Below the pieces are notes generated by a model. The model had not been told where the DNA came from, ran no database searches, and saw only the letters and a list, made by a program, of their open reading frames with translations. A DNA stretch of 64,000 bases from CAZCCM01 sp964616165 (GTDB lineage: Bacteria; Bacillota; Clostridia; TANB77; CAG-508): contig CAZTTS010000003.1 in NCBI GenBank assembly GCA_964616165.1, positions 25,629 to 89,628 of the forward strand, given 5' to 3'. Position numbers and translations under genes: made by a program. Shown piece by piece: positions 44,578-53,752 of this stretch (the first letter of the stretch is position 1; every line of letters begins with the position of its first letter).

Positions 44578-44619
44578 ATAAAATACATACTAAAAGGGAT
44601 GTATTTTATACATCCCTTT
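44578..44619 (-). promoter_or_regulatory. Two mutually exclusive 11-bp hairpins
   Basis: Stem A pairs 44578-44588 with 44599-44609 (ATAAAATACAT / ATGTATTTTAT). Stem B pairs 44593-44603 with 44609-44619 (AAAGGGATGTA / TACATCCCTTT). They share bases, so only one can form. Stem B is the better terminator for the cohesin-protein gene; the whole also lies upstream of plsX. Confidence 0.6.
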
Positions 44620-44724
44620 ATCCCAAAATAATTATGTTTTTATTATGTATTATTCTATTTTTTATTTATTTTATGTTATTTATTATTGTTTATTATATTT
44701 TATTATATTTAACATTAAATTATA

Positions 44725-45441
44725 TTAATCAACATTAATATATCTTACATTTTTTCTTTCCAATCTTTTATAGTTCACATAGAACACAACTGCAACCATT
44801 ACAAGTCCTAAAATAATATATGTTATTGAATCAGATAAACCTGTTTCTGGAATGTCTTCAGGTTGTTCTTCTTTGCCTGGATCTGGTACTGGTGTTGGTG
44901 TTGGATCTGGTGTTGGTGTTGGGTCTTGAATTATAGGTGGTATTTCTTGTACTTCGCCAATAGTAATACCAGCTGTTGTAATATCTTCTGCTTCGAATGG
45001 TGTTGTAATTCCATCAGAAAAAGTCATGTCTGTAAGTTTTATAGTTGTTACATTATCAGACATACCTGTTTTAGCTTTGAAATCAATTTTAACAATATCT
45101 CCTGCTTCAGTTTGTAAACCTTTGTCAACTTCTCTAGTTAAAGTTAATTCTCTAGACAATTCTCTATAACTTGCATTCCAATTATTTAAACCAGTAAATG
45201 AAGTACTATCAAGTGATTCAAAAAATTGATTATCATATTCTACTTTTAAAGTTACAGAGTTAATACCCATAGAAAAAGTAATATTATCAACTGCAATAGT
45301 TAACGATAAATTTCCTCCTTCTTCGAGTTCAGTTGTGCTTAATGTAGCTTTTGGGGTTACAGTAGCATCATCAGCAAAAACAGTTGTTCCAACGAAAATC
45401 AATAGTATTACTACTGCTAATGTTAATATAATTTTTTTCAT
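44725..45441 (-). CDS. Cohesin-domain cell-wall protein with IPETG sorting signal
   Basis: 238 residues. Signal peptide (1-23), a cohesin-like beta-domain (about 28-160: LEEGGNLSLTIAVDN, GINSVTLKVEYDNQFFE, IVKIDFKAK), a Pro/Thr/Asp linker with PTPDPTPTP, and the wall signal IPETG, a membrane helix and a basic end. A sortase would attach it to peptidoglycan. Cohesin modules bind dockerins, but a lone one may be a structural adhesin. The C-terminus YINVD matches the tail of the 109-residue surface protein. Confidence 0.82.
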   Translation of the reverse strand: MKKIILTLAVVILLIFVGTTVFADDATVTPKATLSTTELEEGGNLSLTIAVDNITFSMGINSVTLKVEYDNQFFESLDSTSFTGLNNWNASYRELSRELTLTREVDKGLQTEAGDIVKIDFKAKTGMSDNVTTIKLTDMTFSDGITTPFEAEDITTAGITIGEVQEIPPIIQDPTPTPDPTPTPVPDPGKEEQPEDIPETGLSDSITYIILGLVMVAVVFYVNYKRLERKNVRYINVD

Positions 45442-45463
45442 AATTTTCTCCTTTAATACATCA

Positions 45464-45488
45464 TTAAAGTCTTAAAACAAGACTTTAA
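45464..45488 (-). promoter_or_regulatory. Leader hairpin of the cohesin-protein gene
   Basis: Perfect 10-bp stem TTAAAGTCTT / AAGACTTTAA with a 5-base loop, just upstream of the AAGGAG site, between promoter and start codon. Same size (10-bp stem, 5-base loop) as the nusA leader hairpin. Confidence 0.55.
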
Positions 45489-45505
45489 GAACAAGTGTAT
45501 CATTA

Positions 45506-45533
45506 ATTATAGCATAAAAAGTATATATTTCAA
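45506..45533 (-). promoter_or_regulatory. Promoter of the cohesin-protein gene
   Basis: Minus-strand TTGAAA (45533-45528), 16-base spacer, TATAAT (45511-45506). Confidence 0.6.
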
Positions 45534-45703
45534 CATTCTAATTTTAAGTTTTGGTTAAATTTTGAGACTTTTAAGACTTTTTTGTAATAAATAGAACATA
45601 TACTTTTAACATTTCTATACTTATTTTTTATTTTAGATATATTATAATAAACTTATACATTGTATTATACTAAAATAATTGTATTAATAAGGAATGGTAA
45701 TAA

Positions 45704-46810
45704 TTGAATTTAAATAAAATATCAAAAACTGAAGGCCTTTCTAATTTAAGAAGGTTTTCAGAATTCCAAGTTAATAAGTTGTCTACTACTGTAGCAAAAA
45801 GCTTAGCTGTACTATTAAGAGATTATAGTCTTTCCGAAGAACAGCTTTTTAATGTATTGCAAGCTTTAAATATGTATTCTGCAAATTTCTCAGATCAAAA
45901 TGTGTCTGCTAAATATCATTATAAATCTAATACAATTTTTATAAATGAAAATCTAGACCTTTGTTGTCCAGATTCAGTAGTTATTCATGAGTGTTTACAC
46001 TTTTTACAAACTGAAATAGATAATAATAAGGTAGTTAAGATGGGGCTATTTGATGTAAAATCCTATAAAAATAAGGGGCTTGCATTAAATGAAGCTGCAG
46101 TTCAAATTATTGCATCACAAGTGTCTGGAATAAAGCCAGCAAGTTTAACATATTTCGACATGAAGTTTTCTTCTCCAAGTCACGAGTATTATCCTCTTGA
46201 AACCGCATTGTTAAGGCAAATGTCTTATTTTACCGGAACATATCCTCTGTTTTATAGCACAATATATAGCACAAATTTATTTAAAGATGTTTTTTCAAAT
46301 ATAACTTCCAAAAAATTATATGAAGATCTTTCAAATAATATGAATAAATTGATGGATTTACAAGATAAATTCTTAAAAGCACAAGAAGAAAATCCTGATG
46401 AAAACGACAAAGAAAGTATTAAAGATGCTTTTAAAAGAGATATACAAAAAACTGTTTCAAACATTCAACAAAGTATATTTAAGAATGCTTTCCAAAAACA
46501 ATTTAAAAAAATAAAAGTTAAACAAGATATACAAAACTTTAGAATAAGCTTACTTAACTTTAATAATTATCTCATAGAAATACCTAATGAAAACTCATTT
46601 GAACAATTTAGAGATTCAATTACCTCTGATTTAATTTCTTTAGAAATAGAATTAGAACAAAAAGGTTATATAGAAAAATATGATATAAATAAATCTTTAT
46701 CTCCTATAAATAATTATAGTTTTAATTTTTTTAGAACATTATTTTATAAGCTAAAATTAAATAGTGAAATACTATTTAAAATTAGACAAAGAGAAGAAGA
46801 TTACTTATAA
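45704..46810 (+). CDS. Unknown HExxH (zincin-like) protein
   Basis: 368 residues, TTG start; AAGGAATGG lies upstream and a nearer ATG is out of frame. VVIHECLHFLQTE gives HExxH at 95-99, and LNEAAVQ supplies a likely third zinc ligand, Glu130, about 31 residues on, as in gluzincins. The region after about 190 is a helical Lys/Asn/Glu-rich extension. No signal peptide or membrane helix, so probably cytoplasmic or released by another route. Substrate unknown. Isolated plus-strand gene. Confidence 0.72.
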   Translation: MNLNKISKTEGLSNLRRFSEFQVNKLSTTVAKSLAVLLRDYSLSEEQLFNVLQALNMYSANFSDQNVSAKYHYKSNTIFINENLDLCCPDSVVIHECLHFLQTEIDNNKVVKMGLFDVKSYKNKGLALNEAAVQIIASQVSGIKPASLTYFDMKFSSPSHEYYPLETALLRQMSYFTGTYPLFYSTIYSTNLFKDVFSNITSKKLYEDLSNNMNKLMDLQDKFLKAQEENPDENDKESIKDAFKRDIQKTVSNIQQSIFKNAFQKQFKKIKVKQDIQNFRISLLNFNNYLIEIPNENSFEQFRDSITSDLISLEIELEQKGYIEKYDINKSLSPINNYSFNFFRTLFYKLKLNSEILFKIRQREEDYL

Positions 46811-46824
46811 TCTTCTCCTTTTTC
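46795..46824. terminator. Terminator overlapping the stop codon of the zincin-like gene
   Basis: AGAAGATTA-ctta-TAATCTTCT followed by CCTTTTTC then T-rich sequence. The TAA stop (46808-46810) is inside the right arm of the hairpin. It may also end the convergent M29 gene. Confidence 0.75.
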
Positions 46825-46894
46825 TGTTTTTTCTTTTTCTTCTTGCAAAATTTGTCTATAAAAACTTTATAATTTTCTTATTAATCTGCTACTC

Positions 46895-48004
46895 TTATGC
46901 ATTTAAAACTTTTAATTCTTCGATAATAAATTGGCCCTTTTCTCTTATCAATCTATCATCAAAATACATCTTTGATTCTTCATCTGCTTTTTCTAAATAA
47001 ACAATATCCCAATGTATTTTAGATCTATTTCCATTATCGCTTTCTGATAAAGCTGATCCTGGAGTAAAATGAAAACTTCCCACTATTTTTTCGTCATATA
47101 AAGTATTATTTACTAGATTATGTATTTTAGGATTTAATCCAATTGCAAATTCACCAATATATCTAGCACCGTCATCAAGGTCTAATATTGCTTGTAATTT
47201 ATCATTATTAATTTCAGAATATGCTTCAATTATTTTGCCATTTTCAAATCTAAAGAATATGTTTTCAAACTCTACACCATTATACATTGTTTTTGTATTA
47301 TAATTAATATATCCATTTACAGAATCTCTAATAGGTGCTGTAAACATTTCTCCATCTGGAAGATTGTATGTTCCAAAACATGGTGTTGCATTTATTCCAG
47401 CTATAGAAAAGTATAGATCTGTGTTTTTACCAACAATTCTTACTCTATCTGTATTATCCATTAATTCTTTTAAAAGCATAGCTTTTTTAGCTAAATCTTC
47501 ATAATCTATTGTATTAGCATTAGCCCAAAATTCAAACATTTCATCATCATCCATTTTAAAATTTTCTGCAGCTAATTCTGTTGGATAATTTAAAATACAC
47601 CATTTTGTATTTTCAACTCTTTCTTTTAAATGTACCTTATATGTATGTTCAGCAGAATACATATTCAATATTTCTGAATCTATATTTTTCAAATTATATT
47701 TATTACTTGATGATGTAATACCAATAAATGCATCCATTTTTTTCATTCGATATTCATCAATATCTGCTAAAATACTTACTTCATCTTTATTAGTATTTTT
47801 TAATAATTTCGCATTTAATTTGCTATGAAATACATTAGTAAATACATTTGCTTCCTTTTTTCTTACTTCATCAATTATTGCATAAACTAAAGGTAGTGAA
47901 TCAATATTATTAATATCAATTAAAAGATTTTCACCCTTTTCTAATCTAACACTTTTGTTTATCAAATGTTCGGCAACTTTTTTTACCATTTCTTCTTTAT
48001 TCAT
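46895..48004 (-). CDS. M29 family aminopeptidase
   Basis: 369 residues. Motifs NLPDGEMFTAP, YIGEFAIGLNPKIHN, GSFHFTPGSALSES and NRSKIHWD carry the Glu/His/Tyr/Asp metal ligands of the AmpS/thermophilic aminopeptidase family. Cytoplasmic peptide trimming. GGAGG precedes the ATG. Last gene in the long run from glyQS. The convergent neighbour is the zincin-like gene. Confidence 0.94.
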   Translation of the reverse strand: MNKEEMVKKVAEHLINKSVRLEKGENLLIDINNIDSLPLVYAIIDEVRKKEANVFTNVFHSKLNAKLLKNTNKDEVSILADIDEYRMKKMDAFIGITSSSNKYNLKNIDSEILNMYSAEHTYKVHLKERVENTKWCILNYPTELAAENFKMDDDEMFEFWANANTIDYEDLAKKAMLLKELMDNTDRVRIVGKNTDLYFSIAGINATPCFGTYNLPDGEMFTAPIRDSVNGYINYNTKTMYNGVEFENIFFRFENGKIIEAYSEINNDKLQAILDLDDGARYIGEFAIGLNPKIHNLVNNTLYDEKIVGSFHFTPGSALSESDNGNRSKIHWDIVYLEKADEESKMYFDDRLIREKGQFIIEELKVLNA

Positions 48005-48013
48005 TTTTTCCTC

Positions 48014-48664
48014 CTAAGTATATTCTTTTGGTATATATTTAAATTCTAGCATTTCATCTTTAACTGGATGTTTAAAACTTAAAAAATATGCATATAATTT
48101 TAAGTTTTTGTTTTTGTATGGTTTATCATATTTGCTATCAGCATAAACAGTATGACCTCTTTGTGCAAATTGAACTCTTATTTGATGATGTCTACCAGTT
48201 ATTAAGTTTATATCAACCAAAGATGTGTTGTTCTCTTCTATATATTTTACCTTTTTATACTCTAATTTAGCAAGCTTTCCACTAGGATCTTTTGGATTTG
48301 TAATAAAAGATTTATTTAAAGCACTATCTTTTCTTAGATAATCTTCCATTAAGCCGCTATCTTCAACATTACCTTTTACAATAGCTCTATATTTTTTAAT
48401 AAATCTGTTTTCTCTAATTTCTTTAGACAATCTTGAAGCAGCTTTAGAAGTTTTTGCAAATACCATAATCCCTGCTGTGGGTCTATCTAATCTATGTACT
48501 AATCCTAGATATACATTTCCTGGTTTATCATATTTTTCTTTTAAGTAATCTTTAACTATTGTTAGCATATCTAAATCACCTGTCTTATCTTCCTGTGACG
48601 GAATATTCTCAGGTTTCTCTACTACAATTATGTGATTATCTTCGTAAATTATTTTTATTTTCAT
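48014..48664 (-). CDS. RluA-family pseudouridine synthase
   Basis: 216 residues from the ATG at 48664 (an in-frame TTG at 48688 overlaps the uvrC stop). IIVVEKPENIPSQ, VYLGLVHRLDRPTAGIMVFAKTSKAASRL (catalytic Asp in HRLDRPT) and LITGRHHQIRVQFA identify the family. Smaller than RluD because no S4 domain is present; RluA/RluC-like subgroup target is unclear (23S rRNA or tRNA). Confidence 0.9.
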   Translation of the reverse strand: MKIKIIYEDNHIIVVEKPENIPSQEDKTGDLDMLTIVKDYLKEKYDKPGNVYLGLVHRLDRPTAGIMVFAKTSKAASRLSKEIRENRFIKKYRAIVKGNVEDSGLMEDYLRKDSALNKSFITNPKDPSGKLAKLEYKKVKYIEENNTSLVDINLITGRHHQIRVQFAQRGHTVYADSKYDKPYKNKNLKLYAYFLSFKHPVKDEMLEFKYIPKEYT

Positions 48665-48684
48665 TCTATATCTTTCATTAACTT

Positions 48685-50472
48685 TCAATCAAATTGTATT
48701 TTTTTAATTTCTTTAGCTATCTTTTCGGTTATCCCAGCTACTTCCATTAATTCCTTAACGCTTGCATTTTGCATGTTTTCAATTGTTTTAAATTTTTTAA
48801 AAAGTTCCTGTTTTCTTTTATTTCCAATACCTCTGATTTCATCTAAAATAGATTTTTGGATAAACTCATCTCTTTTCTTTCTATGTTGTGAAATTGCAAG
48901 TTTATGAGCTTCATCTTGTATATTAGTTAAAAACAGTTTTAAATGATCTGATATTATCACTTCTTCTAAACTTTCATTTAATAATGCTTTAGTCTTATGT
49001 TTTTCATCTTTCACAAGGCCCGCAACTGGGATGTTTAAATTAAATTCTTTTAATGTTTCTTTTATTGCATTTATTTGGTTAATACCACCATCAGCAATAA
49101 TTAAGTTTGGAAATTCTCCAAGACCAATTCCACCTTTAATATTGTGTTCAATTCTTTTTCTTAAAGTCTCTTTTGTTGCAGCTACATCATCTTGTTTTTC
49201 AATATTATTAATATTAAATTTTCTAGATAGATTTTTCTTTACTCTACCATTTTCTACAACAAGCATTGCAGAAGTAGTATTACTGCCAGACAAATTTGAT
49301 ACATCATACATTTCAATCTTTAAAGGAATTTTTTCTAGTTTCAATACTTCTTTTAATTCTGTTAATATATTGATTCTCTTTCTATTTCTATTATCTAGTG
49401 AAATCTTCGCATTCTTTTCAGCCATTTCAACAAATCTTAAGTTTTGCCCTATTTTAGTTGATAAAATTTCTATTTTTCTACCTGCTTCATTAGTTAAAAT
49501 TTTCTCTAAGATTTCTTTATCTTCAATTTCATGCCTTAACATTATTTTAGTTGGCAAATCTTTCTTTTTTATATAATTTTGTTTTAAAAACGAAGATAAT
49601 ATTTCTGCATCTGATAATGAATCTATATTCTTTAAAAAATATTGTTTCCTGTCTTGTAATTTAGATTCTCTAACATAGAAAATTTCAATACATATTTCTA
49701 ATTCATCTCTAAATATGCCAATTGCATCTATCTCATTATATGAAAAATCTGATATTTTTTGCTTTTGACTAATTCTTTCAATTGCAAGAATTTTATCTCT
49801 TAAATCTGCTGCTTTTTCATATTCTTTTTCTTCAGATAATTTCTCCATATCTATTTTTAATTCTTTTACAAGAGCTTTTGTATTACCTTGTAAAATAGAA
49901 TAAATTTCTTCCATTCTAATAGCATAGTCTTCAATACTTATATTCCCTATACATGGTGCATCACATTTATTTATTTGAAAATATATACAAGGCTGTTTTC
50001 TATATCTAAATGGTTTGCAAAGCCTTATCATGAATTTATCTTTAATTACTTCTATTAATAGTTTAGCTGACATAGTAGAAGGATATGGACCAAAATATTT
50101 AGAACCATCATCTAACTTTCGTCTAGTTAAACTGATGGTTGGAAAATCTGATTTAATATCTACTTTTATATATGGATATGATTTATCATCTTTAAATAAT
50201 ACATTGTATTTTGGTTTATGCAATTTAATTAAATTAAGTTCTAAAATTAAAGCTTCATCTTCTGTATCTGTAACAATATATTCAAAAGATCTAATTTGTG
50301 AAACCATGGAAGAAATTCTATTAATTCTATCTTGTTTATTAAAATATTGTTTAACTCTATTTTTTAAATTAATAGCTTTCCCAACATAAATAATATTGCT
50401 ATGCACATCTTTCATTAAGTATACACCAGGTTCACTTGGTAATTTATTTAAATTTTCTTTTATATCAAACAC
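48685..50472 (-). CDS. uvrC: UvrABC system protein C
   Basis: 595 residues, GTG start. GIY-YIG domain at 14-90 (GVYLMKDVHSNIIYVGKAINLKNRV), LILELNLIKLHKPKYNVLFKDDKSYPYI, UVR segment (about 205-235), RNase H-like endonuclease (DVSNLSGSNTTSAMLV, PNLIIADGGINQI, ILDEIRGIG) and a C-terminal helix-hairpin-helix pair. Makes both nicks in nucleotide excision repair. It begins 6 bases after the large repeat-protein gene. Confidence 0.97.
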   Translation of the reverse strand: MFDIKENLNKLPSEPGVYLMKDVHSNIIYVGKAINLKNRVKQYFNKQDRINRISSMVSQIRSFEYIVTDTEDEALILELNLIKLHKPKYNVLFKDDKSYPYIKVDIKSDFPTISLTRRKLDDGSKYFGPYPSTMSAKLLIEVIKDKFMIRLCKPFRYRKQPCIYFQINKCDAPCIGNISIEDYAIRMEEIYSILQGNTKALVKELKIDMEKLSEEKEYEKAADLRDKILAIERISQKQKISDFSYNEIDAIGIFRDELEICIEIFYVRESKLQDRKQYFLKNIDSLSDAEILSSFLKQNYIKKKDLPTKIMLRHEIEDKEILEKILTNEAGRKIEILSTKIGQNLRFVEMAEKNAKISLDNRNRKRINILTELKEVLKLEKIPLKIEMYDVSNLSGSNTTSAMLVVENGRVKKNLSRKFNINNIEKQDDVAATKETLRKRIEHNIKGGIGLGEFPNLIIADGGINQINAIKETLKEFNLNIPVAGLVKDEKHKTKALLNESLEEVIISDHLKLFLTNIQDEAHKLAISQHRKKRDEFIQKSILDEIRGIGNKRKQELFKKFKTIENMQNASVKELMEVAGITEKIAKEIKKIQFD

Positions 50473-50478
50473 TAATGT

Positions 50479-53400
50479 TTAATCCTCATCTTTATTCTTT
50501 TTTTGTTTATATATTTCGTTTAATTGCATTTGAACTCTTGTTATATCTTCAGATTCGCTATATTTAGCAAAATATCCATAGTCATCTAATCCAAAGAATA
50601 CCTTTGGTTCTTCATTTGAAAATTCTGCAAACTCATCTATTGTATCTGCTGCAATTTTAATTGTTTCATCTTTTTTGATGCTATTTATATCAATAATATT
50701 ATCTTTATCTACTTCTTCATCTAAAAGAATTTCATCATAAAGTTTTGAATCTTCTATGCTTTTATTTTCTTTTACATCTTCATCTATTACTTCTGTTTCA
50801 TCTATTTCTTCTTTGCTTTCTATAGAAATTTCTTTATGAATTGTTTCTTCTTCATCAACAAGTTTTATTCCTTCAAACTTAGGTTTTTTGTCTTCAATCT
50901 CTTCTTTGTTTTCTTCTTGTTGTTTTTCTTGAACTTCTTTTAATTCTTCAACTTTTTTAAGTTTTTCACTTTTTAGATTCTCTAAAACACGTTTTTCATC
51001 TTCAATTTCTTTTAATTTTTCACTAATTTCTTTTTCTAATTCTTCGCGAATTTGTTTTTCTAGTTCTGCTTTTTCTTTTTCAAGTTTTTCTTGTTCCTTT
51101 TTTAATCGTATTGTTTGCAAAGTTTTATTCATATTTTCAATTTGAGATCTCATTTCAACTATCATTTGTTCTTTTTCAATTAACTCTGCTTTATCTTCTT
51201 TATCTAAAGAAATACTATCTTCACTGTCTATATGCTTTTCTAATTCTGATTCTGCATCAAAATCCATTTCAATTTGATTTTTTAGAGGTTTTTCAACTTC
51301 ATAATCTTCATCTTCTGGAAAAACTAATTTTTCTTTTCTAATTCCAGAATATTTATCGAAATCATCTATTGAATCTAGCTCATCTATGTCAATACCATCA
51401 ACTGTGTCAGGGCTATCAAAAATATTTGAAATTTTTATTTGTTCTTCGGCTATCTCTTCAGTATCAACAACTTCAATTTTAGGTAATTCTAAAATTTGTT
51501 GGCTATTCTTATCTTCTAAACTTTCAATTTCTCTTATTTTGATACTTTCTCTAATCTCATTAATTTCTTTTTCATCTACTTTTTTGTTCCCTAAAATTGC
51601 CATAGTAAGAATATCTGTCGTATCAATAAAAGATATATTATTATAGTCAGATATATTTGAAATAATCTTATGAATATTTTCTTTAATTTTAATAATTGAA
51701 TATGAATATTCTTTTTTAACATATTCTAAGTTTTTATTTACAACACCTAGTTCTTCAATTTGCTTATATACATCATTTACTGCTTTTAACCCTTCCAAGT
51801 TTAAAAATTTTGCATCATTATATATATAATTAGCATATTTGTTTTCAATAATAGTTTGTGAAAGAGGTTTTTCTTTTACTTTATTAATATCCTTTTCACT
51901 TATATTAAATTGATTATAGAAATCAGAATTATTTAATTTTAATATTGGTATACTTGGTCTTTCACCAATTGATTCTAAATATATTATTCTTTTCTCAACT
52001 GTTTGAGGAGATAATCCTAATACTGATACATTATCTATAAAGTCTTCAAATAATCCATGCTCAATAAGCAAGTTTACATTTTCTTTTATATTGTCTATGG
52101 GTCTTATAAACAGTGTCATAGAAGATTTTAACCCAGGTAGCAACCCAATACTATTAATATATTCATATATTTCTTTCATTTGTTCAGGATTACCTTTAGC
52201 ATAAATTGATGCAGGAATATTAGCTCCTTCTTCAATAAATCCATATTCTTCTAAAATTTTTGTAATGCCATCAATTTTGCCAGCATCACCCTGTGCTAAT
52301 ATTGTTCCACTTCTTTTTAACAATTCTTTTCCTAAATTAACATTTTCTGAATTCTCAAATTTTTCTATTATTTTAGTAATATTTTCTGGATTCCCACGAG
52401 CTAAAATAAATGAATTTTGAAGTATTTCTCTACCTATTTGTTTTGAATCTATTTCATCTACTATATCTTTAATGTTTTGCGCATCTCCTTCAATAAATAT
52501 CGAAACAGAAGTTTGATAAATTGATTTTGGTAGCTCTAGTTCTTCAAATACTTTTGCTATTTTTATAATATTCTCTGGATTTTGAATATTTAAAACTGTA
52601 GGAAATTCATTATAGTAATTTTCTTCATCTATTTCTTTTAAATTATCTAAAATCTTTTCAACATTATTAGGATTATTTTTTATTAAGATTTCTGGAGCAA
52701 TATTTAAAATATTTTGTGGTAAAATTTCTTTTTTAATATAATTAACATATTCTTTTAAGTTTTCTAATTCACCTTCTAAAACAACTTTTGGGAATTTTTC
52801 TAATACATCATAGAATACATCATCATTCTTGTTAATATAATCTATTATTTCTAATTCTTTTGCTATTACTTCTTTCCCTAATATTTCTGGTATTTTAGAG
52901 ATTTGTTCTTTAGTGATATTTCGGCTCTTTAATTCAGCAATGTGAAGTTCAATTGTTTTAGTTTCATTTACATATAAGATTTCTGGACATGTTTTTACAG
53001 CAATTCTTGAAATCCCTGCTCTTTCTAAAACATTTAATATAGCTACTATTCTGACTTTTGTAGTTTTAGATAGAAGTTTTAAGTCTTGCTTAATCATTTG
53101 CATACCTAATTTTTCTTTAGAGTCTTTAAATAAATCTATTATTTGTTTAATAACTCTTTCAGAATTTGAATAAAGCACTTCAGGTTCTCTCTTTAAAACT
53201 AAATTAAGCAAATCTTCTTGATCAAGTGTTTCCATGATTTTTTCTAATTCTTCTGCATTAGAGTATGCCAATACATCTCCTGCATTAACAAAGAATTTTC
53301 TATTTATAATCCTGTCATCAAATATTTTTAGTATTTTTAACATGTTTTCATCATTACCAATACCTATAATATCTGGAAACTTTTCAATAATATTGTATGA

Positions 53401-53715
53401 TAAATCTTCATTTCTAAACATTTTAGCATTTTTTTCTACTCTAGTAGCATTAGTTTTTTCTATTGTTTCAGGATCTTTTTCAATAATTCCCAATGGCAAA
53501 CTAGCTTCTACAAATGCACTTACTACATTTTTGACCTTACTTGGTTTAATATTTAGAAGTTCTGGATATTTAGAAAACACATTCATAGATATCTTATTTG
53601 TTTTAATAACTTCTATAACTTCAATAGCTGAAGCTTTATCTTCTAGTATAACTAGCTCTGTTTCTAGTATTTTTTCTAACATTTTTTCATACATTTCTTT
53701 TTTCTCTTTATCCAC
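50479..53715 (-). CDS. Large helical-repeat protein resembling mTERF repeats
   Basis: 1078 residues, from a GTG start with GGAGG five bases upstream (the ATG at 53733 overlaps that site). About residues 50-590 form some 17 repeats of 31-34 residues, each close to P-E-I-L-x(4-6)-N-x-x-x-I-x-x-I-x-x-L-x(10-14). This is the pattern of the mTERF (mitochondrial transcription termination factor) superhelix, which binds nucleic acid in organelles. A second part is acidic and disordered, with a long coiled coil (about 850-940) and a C-terminal motif PKVFFGLDDYGYFAKYS. No signal peptide. It lies between a LexA-like gene and uvrC. Nucleic-acid binding is inference. Confidence 0.7.
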   Translation of the reverse strand: MDKEKKEMYEKMLEKILETELVILEDKASAIEVIEVIKTNKISMNVFSKYPELLNIKPSKVKNVVSAFVEASLPLGIIEKDPETIEKTNATRVEKNAKMFRNEDLSYNIIEKFPDIIGIGNDENMLKILKIFDDRIINRKFFVNAGDVLAYSNAEELEKIMETLDQEDLLNLVLKREPEVLYSNSERVIKQIIDLFKDSKEKLGMQMIKQDLKLLSKTTKVRIVAILNVLERAGISRIAVKTCPEILYVNETKTIELHIAELKSRNITKEQISKIPEILGKEVIAKELEIIDYINKNDDVFYDVLEKFPKVVLEGELENLKEYVNYIKKEILPQNILNIAPEILIKNNPNNVEKILDNLKEIDEENYYNEFPTVLNIQNPENIIKIAKVFEELELPKSIYQTSVSIFIEGDAQNIKDIVDEIDSKQIGREILQNSFILARGNPENITKIIEKFENSENVNLGKELLKRSGTILAQGDAGKIDGITKILEEYGFIEEGANIPASIYAKGNPEQMKEIYEYINSIGLLPGLKSSMTLFIRPIDNIKENVNLLIEHGLFEDFIDNVSVLGLSPQTVEKRIIYLESIGERPSIPILKLNNSDFYNQFNISEKDINKVKEKPLSQTIIENKYANYIYNDAKFLNLEGLKAVNDVYKQIEELGVVNKNLEYVKKEYSYSIIKIKENIHKIISNISDYNNISFIDTTDILTMAILGNKKVDEKEINEIRESIKIREIESLEDKNSQQILELPKIEVVDTEEIAEEQIKISNIFDSPDTVDGIDIDELDSIDDFDKYSGIRKEKLVFPEDEDYEVEKPLKNQIEMDFDAESELEKHIDSEDSISLDKEDKAELIEKEQMIVEMRSQIENMNKTLQTIRLKKEQEKLEKEKAELEKQIREELEKEISEKLKEIEDEKRVLENLKSEKLKKVEELKEVQEKQQEENKEEIEDKKPKFEGIKLVDEEETIHKEISIESKEEIDETEVIDEDVKENKSIEDSKLYDEILLDEEVDKDNIIDINSIKKDETIKIAADTIDEFAEFSNEEPKVFFGLDDYGYFAKYSESEDITRVQMQLNEIYKQKKNKDED

Positions 53716-53752
53716 TTTATCCTCCAAGAACATATATTTAGTTCTAAAATTC

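Noticed and set aside
49031..49576. Long plus-strand open frame antisense to uvrC
   Set aside because: Lies wholly on the opposite strand of a conserved gene, Ser/Phe/Leu-rich with no ribosome site; a shadow frame. The same applies to the large plus-strand frames within the large repeat gene, the 238-residue gene and others.
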